A stretch of 23,902 nucleotides of DNA from the NCBI GenBank assembly GCA_949286405.1, contig CASECH010000048.1, positions 1-23,902 on the forward strand. The letters are read 5' to 3'. Under the pieces are notes generated by a model. The model did not search any database and was not told where the DNA came from. It saw only the letters and a program-made list of their open reading frames with translations. Positions 7,346 to 14,522 of this stretch are shown in pieces. The translations under genes and the position numbers were made by a program. The stretch comes from an uncultured bacterium. GTDB lineage: Bacteria > Cyanobacteriota > Vampirovibrionia > Gastranaerophilales > Gastranaerophilaceae. Every line of letters starts with the position of its first letter. Position 1 is the first letter of the stretch.

Positions 7346-8701
7346 TTGTTTGAAAAATTCACTGAAAAAGCTATAAATGTAGTTAGCCAGTCTCAAGAAA
7401 TTGCAAAAGACCTAAAAAGTGTAAAAGTAATGCCTGAGCATCTGCTCTTAGCTCTTGTAAAGGAAGCAAAGGGGATATCTCTAAAAATCTTTAAATCATA
7501 TGACATTGATTATGATAACCTGTTAGAATATATCCAACTTAATAGTACTTCTAATACGATTCAACCACAAACACTGTCTTTTGATACAGAATATAAAGAA
7601 ATTCTAAAACACACTCTTGATTTAGCTACAAAATCAGGTAATCAAACAGTTCTTTATGAACACCTGTTTCTTGCCGTAATCAGTGAAAAAAGATCAAACA
7701 ATGTAAAAATTCTCGAAAAACTTGGATTTGATATCTACAAATCAAGAACTTTGTTAGAAAAACTTGTACAAAAGAAAATAAAAAAAATCTATCATCCAGA
7801 AATAGATGACAATAAAGATAATGATAGCAACCGCAATCAAGCGACTGACAGTATCTTTGATAGTGAAGAATCTTCAGCTGTATTTGAAAGAGCGGTTGCC
7901 AAGTTATCTACTTCAAATTACGAAATTCTCGGAACAGAGCAAATAATATCTTCTATTTTGGAAGATAAAAACTCTGAACTGACCTCAATTCTTTCAAAAT
8001 TTGGAATTACAGAAGAAAAATTTGAAGAAAAACTAAAAAATATTCAATCAAGACAGTCTGAATATGAAGGTCGTCAAATTATTTTTACACCAAATGCATT
8101 TACAACAATGAATTTAGCACTTCAAACAGCAAAAGAACTGGGATCTTCTGTTGTACTACCAGAGCATATAGTACTTGGAATTTTGAAAACAAAACGCGGC
8201 GTAGCTTATGATATATTCAAAGAACTAAAAATTAATGATGATGACCTTGCTCACAGTATTATAAAACCAATTGAAAAACAAATGCCTGAAACACTTACAA
8301 TCCTAAGGCTTGCAAAAGAAGAAGCAAGAAGACTAGGACGTAATATAGTAGGTACAGAGATGTTTTTACTTGGTATTATAGGGGAAGCGACAGGAATAGG
8401 AGCTCAAGTTCTAAATGAACTTGAAATAAATATAAAAGATGCAAGAGCCATCGTAGAAAGTATGATTGGCTTTGGAAATGAATATTTTGATAAAGAAATT
8501 GTATTCACCAAACGTGCAAAAAGAGTACTAGAAAAAGCTTGGGAATTAGCTAAAAAAGAGCACAAAACAAAAATAGAATCTTCTCATATGTTACTTGCAC
8601 TTACCACAGAACCTGAAAGTCTTGCAATGAAAGCACTTGAGCAGCTTGGAGTTGATGCAGTGGAAATAAAAGAAGGTGTAAAAAAATTCTTAAATCTTTA
8701 G
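7346..8701 (+). CDS. ATPase-less protein with six Clp_N (ClpC N-domain) repeats
   Basis: A 451-residue protein made of Clp N-terminal repeats in three pairs: residues about 3-62, 80-142, 173-232, 247-305, 315-372 and 386-450. Repeat 5 is closest to ClpC (RLAKEEARRLGRNIVGTEMF, then LLGIIGEATGIGAQVL). The start TTG at 7346 is supported because the N-terminus MFEKFTEKAI matches the ClpC start, and GAGGA lies 8 bases upstream. ClpC has one pair of these repeats followed by two AAA+ modules; here there is no Walker A or B anywhere. Clp_N domains bind adaptors and substrates. Plant ClpT proteins are a precedent for Clp_N-only subunits that bind the Clp core. A role as adaptor scaffold or regulator of a Clp protease is inference. 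The residue 143-172 linker is polar and probably disordered. Confidence 0.92.
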   Translation: MFEKFTEKAINVVSQSQEIAKDLKSVKVMPEHLLLALVKEAKGISLKIFKSYDIDYDNLLEYIQLNSTSNTIQPQTLSFDTEYKEILKHTLDLATKSGNQTVLYEHLFLAVISEKRSNNVKILEKLGFDIYKSRTLLEKLVQKKIKKIYHPEIDDNKDNDSNRNQATDSIFDSEESSAVFERAVAKLSTSNYEILGTEQIISSILEDKNSELTSILSKFGITEEKFEEKLKNIQSRQSEYEGRQIIFTPNAFTTMNLALQTAKELGSSVVLPEHIVLGILKTKRGVAYDIFKELKINDDDLAHSIIKPIEKQMPETLTILRLAKEEARRLGRNIVGTEMFLLGIIGEATGIGAQVLNELEINIKDARAIVESMIGFGNEYFDKEIVFTKRAKRVLEKAWELAKKEHKTKIESSHMLLALTTEPESLAMKALEQLGVDAVEIKEGVKKFLNL

Positions 8702-8711
8702 TTTATTTAGC

Positions 8712-10040
8712 ATGAATATCACTGATAAAATTGAAAAATTTTTAGATAAATATAAACTAAATACACCAGAAAAATTTTTAATTGTAGCTTTTTCTGGCGG
8801 CTATGATTCAATGTGTTTGTTACACATTATAAATAATCTTTCTAAAAAATATAAATTTATACCAATTGCTATACACTTAAATCACAATTGGCGTGGAGAA
8901 GAAAGTAAAACAGAAGAAATTAATTGTAGAAATTTTTGCCAATTAGAAAATATTAAATTTTATAGCGAAACACTTAGCTCTAAAATAAAAAAAACAGAGA
9001 CAGCTGCAAGAAAAGCTCGCTATGAGTTTTTTGAAAAATATGCACAAAAATTCAACACTGATTGTATATTAACCGCTCATAATGCCGATGACAATACTGA
9101 AACTGTTTTATATAGACTTGTTAAAGGTACAGGGATTTATGGACTTGAAGGCATAAAAGAACAACGAGGAATATTTTATAGACCTCTTTTAAATGTTTAT
9201 AGAGAAGAAATTGAACAATATTGTCTTATCAATAATCTTTCACCAAACCAAGATAGCTCCAACTCTAATACTAAGTATAAAAGAAATCTAATTAGACATG
9301 AAATATTCCCAATACTAAGTCAAATTAATCCATTATTTAAAGAGTCAATCAACTCACTGTCAGAAATTGCACAATCAGAAAATGAATATTTTAATAAAAT
9401 TATTTCAAACATTTATAATAACAATATAATTCACACAAAAGACTATATTGATTGTCCTATACAACTAAAACAAAGAATAATTCATAGCTTATATCAAGAC
9501 TTAAACTTAAACTATGATAAAGAAAAAATAGAATATATTCTTAATTTTATTGAAAAAAATATCTCCTCAAAGTCTGGTAAAACTTGTTCTTTAACATCTG
9601 ATGTCTGGCTTTACGTCAATAACAAAGAGATTTATACAATAAAAAAACAAGAAAAAGAAATTTCTTCAATAAAAATATTAAAATGTGGAGAATATTTTAT
9701 AGATAACTACAAATTTTCTATTTTTCCAAAAACAGAGCTTGATAAACTTCCAAAAGATGAAGATAATACAGCACTTGTTGATTTTACTGATTTTAATATA
9801 AATTTCGACCTAAGACACAGAAAAAATGGAGATTTAATCCAACCACTGGGTATGTCAGGAAGACAAAAATTAAAAAAATATCTTAATAATAAAAAAATTC
9901 CAAACCACATAAAAGATTCATTATTGTTTTTGTGCGTGAATAACGAAGTTTTATGGGCTCCATCAATCGGAATTAGTAATAAAATTAAGGTAAGAACAAA
10001 ACCAACGCATATACTAAAATTAGAAAAGATAAAGGAATAA
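8712..10040 (+). CDS. tilS: tRNA(Ile)-lysidine synthetase
   Basis: TilS joins lysine to C34 of the CAU-anticodon tRNA-Ile using ATP, making lysidine and changing decoding from AUG to AUA. The 442-residue protein shows the PP-loop SGGYDS at residues 28-33, HLNHNWRG, AHNADDNTET (the family's HxxDDxxET), RPLL, DSSN and RNLIRHEIFP. The C-terminal substrate-binding domain is present (DLRHRKNGDLIQPLG, KKYLNNKKIP). No Shine-Dalgarno is visible in the 10 bases after the Clp_N stop, so translation probably depends on coupling. The gene precedes hpt, the common tilS-hpt pairing, although the ftsH that often follows is replaced by a membrane protein gene. Confidence 0.96.
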   Translation: MNITDKIEKFLDKYKLNTPEKFLIVAFSGGYDSMCLLHIINNLSKKYKFIPIAIHLNHNWRGEESKTEEINCRNFCQLENIKFYSETLSSKIKKTETAARKARYEFFEKYAQKFNTDCILTAHNADDNTETVLYRLVKGTGIYGLEGIKEQRGIFYRPLLNVYREEIEQYCLINNLSPNQDSSNSNTKYKRNLIRHEIFPILSQINPLFKESINSLSEIAQSENEYFNKIISNIYNNNIIHTKDYIDCPIQLKQRIIHSLYQDLNLNYDKEKIEYILNFIEKNISSKSGKTCSLTSDVWLYVNNKEIYTIKKQEKEISSIKILKCGEYFIDNYKFSIFPKTELDKLPKDEDNTALVDFTDFNINFDLRHRKNGDLIQPLGMSGRQKLKKYLNNKKIPNHIKDSLLFLCVNNEVLWAPSIGISNKIKVRTKPTHILKLEKIKE

Positions 10041-10044
10041 AGTT

Positions 10045-10590
10045 ATGAAACTAGAAGAAAAAGATATAAGTATACTATTTAGTGAGAATGAAATCCAAAC
10101 AAAAATAAAAGAACTAGCTCAAAAAATGAATAACTATTATCAAGGAGAGGAAGTTGTTGCAATATGCGTACTTAAAGGAGCTGTTATGTTTGCTGTTGAT
10201 TTAGTCAAGCATCTAAATATGCCATTACAGATGGAATTTATAAGGCTATCAAGTTACCATGGAACGACTCAAACAACCGGAAAAGTGAGAGCTGTAGATA
10301 TTACTTTGCCTGACTTAAATAACAAAAATGTACTTATAATCGAAGATATAATTGATAAAGGCTATACTGCAAAATTTTTAGTAGACTTTATTAACTGTAA
10401 TTTTCACGTAAAAGATTTAAAATTCTGCTCTTTACTGGATAAAAAAGTTGCAAGAATAATTGATATTGATGCCGATTTTTACTGCTTTGAAATCCAAGAT
10501 CAGTTTGTAGTAGGTTACGGACTAGATTTTGACGAGTATCATAGAAATTTAAAATATATAGGTTATATAGACAAAAATATTCTAAAATAA
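10045..10590 (+). CDS. hpt: Hypoxanthine(-guanine) phosphoribosyltransferase
   Basis: Hpt converts hypoxanthine or guanine plus PRPP to IMP or GMP in purine salvage. Its 181 residues are typical. Visible are VLKGAVMFA (residues 42-50, PPi-binding loop), the flexible loop RLSSYHGTTQTTG and the PRPP motif IEDIIDKGYTAKFL at about 99-112, then the purine-contacting region DFYCFEIQDQFVVGYGLD. The PRPP motif reads EDIIDKGYT, where the family usually has Thr or Ser in place of Lys105; this is unusual but lies next to intact acidic residues. AAGGA lies 9 bases before the ATG, within the tilS end. It is the last gene of the cluster before a new promoter. Confidence 0.95.
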   Translation: MKLEEKDISILFSENEIQTKIKELAQKMNNYYQGEEVVAICVLKGAVMFAVDLVKHLNMPLQMEFIRLSSYHGTTQTTGKVRAVDITLPDLNNKNVLIIEDIIDKGYTAKFLVDFINCNFHVKDLKFCSLLDKKVARIIDIDADFYCFEIQDQFVVGYGLDFDEYHRNLKYIGYIDKNILK

Positions 10591-10604
10591 ATACAAAACC
10601 AAGA

Positions 10605-10633
10605 TTGTATTATCAATATTAATATGATATCAT
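10605..10633 (+). promoter_or_regulatory. Promoter of the 10665 gene, with overlapping palindrome
   Basis: TTGTAT (10605-10610), 17 bases and TATCAT (10628-10633). The -10 box lies inside a perfect 16-bp palindrome (10621-10636, AATATGATATCATATT), which could be an operator. GGGAG before the ATG at 10665 serves as the ribosome-binding site. Confidence 0.65.
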
Positions 10634-10664
10634 ATTTTTTAGATAGATTGGGAGTAAATTAAAC

Positions 10665-11384
10665 ATGGCATCGATAAAAGACGCATTTGAAGAGTCAATT
10701 CAAGATAATATGACAGCACTAAAGTGTTTTATATATGCAATACCACTTTATTATACGGTTCATTTATATATTACCAGCTCAGGTAATTATATGGCTTTCG
10801 GGTGGATGGCAGCTATAACTTTCATATTATTATTTGGTTTTATGCTACAATGCACTTCAAATGTAAGAAACGGTAGAGATCAGGTATTACCGTCATTCAA
10901 TATTTTTAGTTTATTTTTCTCTTCAATAAAAGGTCTTATTGCTCTTGGGCCTTCAATAGCACTTAATTGCTGGCTCGCAACGCTGGTTATTGATATTATA
11001 AATACAAATTTAACAGAACCTAAGACTGCTTTAACATTCAAAATAATTACTTGGTTTGTTTTTGGTTCTATTATCTTGACAGGGTACATGCTTTACTCTA
11101 AAAATTTTAAAATTTCTGATGCTTACAATTTAAAAATAATATCAGAAACTTCAATGGACATTATGATAAAAATTATATTCATGATTCCTGGAGTCTTAGT
11201 TGTTAATGGCATATTTGTTGGAGCTGTGACATACATTTTTTGGATTTTCTTTGGAATTCCTAATATGGTATGCACGTTTTTTTGGTGCATAGCTGGAGTA
11301 TTTAATTTAGCAATGATAGGTCACTACATCGCTCAACTTGATTATGAATCAATACCGACGGAAGAAAAAGATAATAAATTTTAA
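10665..11384 (+). CDS. Polytopic membrane protein, DUF4013-like
   Basis: A 239-residue integral membrane protein with about six hydrophobic segments (residues ~21-38, 44-62, 84-112, 124-144, 166-196, 200-222) and short polar ends. The sequence NVRNGRDQVLPSF after the second segment resembles the NxxxGxxxxLP loop of DUF4013-type membrane proteins; I regard this as a weak family match. There are no catalytic residues to name and no signal peptide cleavage site. It has its own promoter and a GGGAG ribosome-binding site, and is separated from hpt by 74 bases, so it is probably not strictly part of that cluster. It converges on uvrB with only 17 bases between the stops. Confidence 0.8.
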   Translation: MASIKDAFEESIQDNMTALKCFIYAIPLYYTVHLYITSSGNYMAFGWMAAITFILLFGFMLQCTSNVRNGRDQVLPSFNIFSLFFSSIKGLIALGPSIALNCWLATLVIDIINTNLTEPKTALTFKIITWFVFGSIILTGYMLYSKNFKISDAYNLKIISETSMDIMIKIIFMIPGVLVVNGIFVGAVTYIFWIFFGIPNMVCTFFWCIAGVFNLAMIGHYIAQLDYESIPTEEKDNKF

Positions 11385-11401
11385 ACATTTAAATACAATT
11401 A

Positions 11402-13387
11402 CTATTTAACCATTTCTCGTAGCTTTTTCAACTTGTCACGGATTTCTGCAGCTCTTTCAAAGTCAAGAATCTTAGCAGCTTTATGCATATCTTTTTCCAA
11501 TTTATCTATAAGTTTTGGTAAATCTTTCTTTTCAATGTTGAGTTCAACCATTTCTTCCGCGACGATATCTTCTAAATCTCTATAACTTGCGACTAATGAC
11601 AATAAATTATTCTCAATAGGTTTTTTAATAGTTTGGGGAATAATTCCATACTTTTTATTATATTCTAACTGTATTTTACGACGTCTTTCTGTTTCATTAA
11701 TAGCTTTTTCCATTGACTCAGTAATTTTATCAGCATACATAATAACTTCACCGCAAGCATTACGAGCAGCACGCCCAATTGTCTGAATTAAACTTGTCTC
11801 TGAACGTAAAAAACCTTCCTTATCTGCATCCATAATAGCCACAAGTGAAACTTCAGGAATATCCAAACCCTCTCTTAAAAGATTAACTCCTATTAAAACA
11901 TCAAATTCACCAAGCCTTAAATCCCTAAGAATTTCAACACGCTCTAATGACTGAATTTCACTATGCAAATATCTAACTCTTATACCTTCTTGAATGAAAA
12001 AATCTGTCAAATCTTCTGCCATCTTCTTAGTCAGAGTGGTTATTAACACTCTTTCATTTTTATCAGTACGTTTTTTTATTTCTATTTTTAAATCATTAAT
12101 TTGAGTATCAATTGGTCTAACTGAGATTTTAGGATCAACCAAACCTGTGGGACGTATAATTTGTTCTACCAATTGAGCTGACGTTTGACGTTCGAACTCT
12201 GCTGGTGTTGCGGAAATATAAATTTTTTGATGCACTTTATTAAAAAATTCATCATTTTTTAAAGGTCTATTATCTTTTGCACAAGGTAATCTAAAGCCGT
12301 ATTCAATTAATGTATCTTTTCTTGCAGAGTCACCTCTATACATACCTTTTAACTGAGGTAAAGTAACATGTGATTCATCAATTACAGTTAAAAAATCACC
12401 TCTAAAATAATCTAATAAAGTTGCAGGAGCAGAACCAGGCGGACGCCGTTCAATAATTCTTGAATAATTTTCAATACCTGAACAATAGCCCATCTCCTTT
12501 ATCATTTCCATATCATATTTAACTCTTTGTTCAAGTCTTTGAGCCTCAACCAGTTTATTTTCATTATTTAATACAACAAGTCTTTGTTGAAGTTCTTCCC
12601 TAATTAATCTTAATGTTTCATCTAAATTATCGTCAAATGAAAGATAATGCACTGCAGGGTATATAACAACTTTTTCAGGAGTCTCAATAATCTCACCTGT
12701 TACATTGTCAATACGCACTATTTTTTCAATTTCATCTCCAAAAAAATAAATTCTTGTAATTATTTTCTCGTAAGCAGGAATAATCTCAACAATATCACCT
12801 CTTGCTCTAAAATTAGCTCTTTCAAGAACCAAATCATTCCTTGTATACTGTACAGCTACAAGATGTTTTAACAAATCATCTCTTGCTACTTCATCACCAA
12901 CTCTAAGCTCAACTGACCCTCTAAAATAATTTTCCGGCAATCCCAAACCATATATACAACTTACTGAAGCAACAATTATTACATCATTACGTTCATATAG
13001 ACTTCGCGTTGTATTATGTCTTAATCTATCAATTTCTTCATTTATTGATGCAGATTTTTCAATATATGTATCAGTTCTTGGAATATACGCCTCAGGCTGA
13101 TAATAATCATAATAACTTATAAAATACTCAACAGCATTTTCAGGAAATAACTCCTTAAATTCGTTATACAATTGTGCTGCAAGAGTTTTATTATGAGCAA
13201 TTATCAATGTAGGTTTTTGAACTTTTTCAATCACATTTGCAATCGTAAAGGTCTTTCCAGACCCAGTAATCCCGAGCAAAGTCTGAGCATCATCGCCATT
13301 ATTTAGCCCTTCAACTAACTTTTCTATAGCTTTTGGCTGATCACCTGATGGTCTGTATTTTGAATGTATTTTAAACTTTCTTTCCAT
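11402..13387 (-). CDS. uvrB: Excinuclease ABC subunit B
   Basis: UvrB is the damage-verifying helicase-like subunit of nucleotide excision repair. It is loaded by UvrA and then recruits UvrC. The 661 residues match the family length. Visible: RPSGDQPKAI, Walker A GITGSGKT at 39-46, the beta-hairpin with YYDYYQPEAYIP near residue 92-103, DESHVTLPQLKGMYRGD (motif II region), SATPAEFE, the motif V/VI region GVNLLREGLDIPEVSLVAI and QTIGRAARN, and the C-terminal UVR coiled coil (LEKDMHKAAKILDFERAAEI) that contacts UvrC. uvrA and uvrC are not in the window. There is no Shine-Dalgarno, and the -10 box ends exactly 6 bases before the ATG, so the mRNA may be leaderless. Confidence 0.98.
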   Translation of the reverse strand: MERKFKIHSKYRPSGDQPKAIEKLVEGLNNGDDAQTLLGITGSGKTFTIANVIEKVQKPTLIIAHNKTLAAQLYNEFKELFPENAVEYFISYYDYYQPEAYIPRTDTYIEKSASINEEIDRLRHNTTRSLYERNDVIIVASVSCIYGLGLPENYFRGSVELRVGDEVARDDLLKHLVAVQYTRNDLVLERANFRARGDIVEIIPAYEKIITRIYFFGDEIEKIVRIDNVTGEIIETPEKVVIYPAVHYLSFDDNLDETLRLIREELQQRLVVLNNENKLVEAQRLEQRVKYDMEMIKEMGYCSGIENYSRIIERRPPGSAPATLLDYFRGDFLTVIDESHVTLPQLKGMYRGDSARKDTLIEYGFRLPCAKDNRPLKNDEFFNKVHQKIYISATPAEFERQTSAQLVEQIIRPTGLVDPKISVRPIDTQINDLKIEIKKRTDKNERVLITTLTKKMAEDLTDFFIQEGIRVRYLHSEIQSLERVEILRDLRLGEFDVLIGVNLLREGLDIPEVSLVAIMDADKEGFLRSETSLIQTIGRAARNACGEVIMYADKITESMEKAINETERRRKIQLEYNKKYGIIPQTIKKPIENNLLSLVASYRDLEDIVAEEMVELNIEKKDLPKLIDKLEKDMHKAAKILDFERAAEIRDKLKKLREMVK

Positions 13388-13393
13388 TACTAA

Positions 13394-13422
13394 ATTATAA
13401 CCCAGTTAAATTTAATTTACAA
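13394..13422 (-). promoter_or_regulatory. uvrB promoter placed for a leaderless transcript
   Basis: On the minus strand, TTGTAA (13422-13417), 17 bases and TATAAT (13399-13394), then six bases (TTAGTA) and the ATG at 13387. A start at the usual 6-7 bases past the -10 box falls on or next to the A of the start codon. Confidence 0.8.
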
Positions 13423-13493
13423 AAAAAATTAGCAAAAAAAAATATTTAGGAGCATTATACAAAAAGTTAATTAACTTAGGCAAAGGACATAGA

Positions 13494-14522
13494 TTGATAA
13501 GAAAAACTGACAGTCAGATAAATAACTGTCCTACAATCCAAAAGAGCAAAAATAATACAAATACACCTCCTAAAAGCTATAAAGATCCTTTAAATACTTG
13601 GGTTGTAAGAAGTATGTCATACTCTAGTGATGTAGGTACTGCAATAAGAGAAATTGCTCCGAAACTTGGTGCTGCACTTTGGGCTCCGACATTTATGTAT
13701 TTAGGAGCTGACATTTATGATAAATATAAAACAGACAAAAATGGGATAAATCCAAGTGGCACTAGAGCTTTAGAAAGAGGTATATTTCAAGGATTAATGT
13801 CACTTGTGGTTATGCCTTCAGTAATATTTACATCACAAAAACTAATATCCCCAATAGCTAAAATTAATGATAAATACAAACTTTCTACTTCTGCAAAAGA
13901 CTCTGTAATAAGGCACACTAAAGATGTAATAAGTCAATGCAAGGGAGAAACACTTGATGATTATAATAATCTAAAAAATTTAATATTAACCACACTAAAT
14001 AACAAGCTCCAGGCAAGAGAAAATGAGAAGAAAAGTGCAAAATTTTATAAAAAAATTATTAATTTTTTAACAAATAAATACCCAATGGTGAATTCAGACC
14101 GAAAAAATTTGTTAGATTTTGCTGAAGAAAACGCTAAAAAAATATTCGAAATAAAAACAGCACTAATTACAGATAATAAAAAAGACATTCCGTACTATGT
14201 CAATAAAAAATATAAATCTATTATGCCTACAATGAAAGAAATGTATGGACATGACTATGCATATCACGCACTTAAAACAGCTCTAAAAGAGTACCAAAAT
14301 TCACTAATATTTAAAAATCAACTATTAAAAACAATAGTTGGTTTTTCTACAATGCTATTACTTACCAATCCACTGACTAAGTTTGTCCAAAACAATATAA
14401 TGAAAAAATACATTAATCCTGAAATAGACCAAATTTCAAAAGAACTTGTTTCTAAATCAAAAGTAAAAGAAGTATTCAACGAAATGAATAAAAGAAAAAC
14501 TACTCAGATACAAAATCATTAG
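13494..14522 (+). CDS. Lineage-specific protein with three hydrophobic blocks
   Basis: A 342-residue protein of no family I recognise. Its start is TTG at 13494, supported by AAAGGA 6 bases upstream. Residues 1-30 are polar and Asn/Thr/Lys-rich. Three hydrophobic blocks follow: about 56-74 (LGAALWAPTFMYLGADIY), 95-118 (ERGIFQGLMSLVVMPSVIF) and 278-298 (LKTIVGFSTMLLL, then NPLTKFVQNNI). They are separated by a long charged helical insert (residues ~120-270). The block order and some residues resemble the larger protein at 18118-20355, which suggests a paralogous family associated with membranes. Its last 23 bases overlap the 3' end of the convergent CpaF-like gene. Confidence 0.8.
   Translation: MIRKTDSQINNCPTIQKSKNNTNTPPKSYKDPLNTWVVRSMSYSSDVGTAIREIAPKLGAALWAPTFMYLGADIYDKYKTDKNGINPSGTRALERGIFQGLMSLVVMPSVIFTSQKLISPIAKINDKYKLSTSAKDSVIRHTKDVISQCKGETLDDYNNLKNLILTTLNNKLQARENEKKSAKFYKKIINFLTNKYPMVNSDRKNLLDFAEENAKKIFEIKTALITDNKKDIPYYVNKKYKSIMPTMKEMYGHDYAYHALKTALKEYQNSLIFKNQLLKTIVGFSTMLLLTNPLTKFVQNNIMKKYINPEIDQISKELVSKSKVKEVFNEMNKRKTTQIQNH

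Noticed and set aside
7187..7396. Leu/His-rich minus-strand ORF over the DUF1292 gene
   Set aside because: A shadow of the acidic GAA/GAT repeats of the DUF1292 and Clp_N genes; composition is an artefact.
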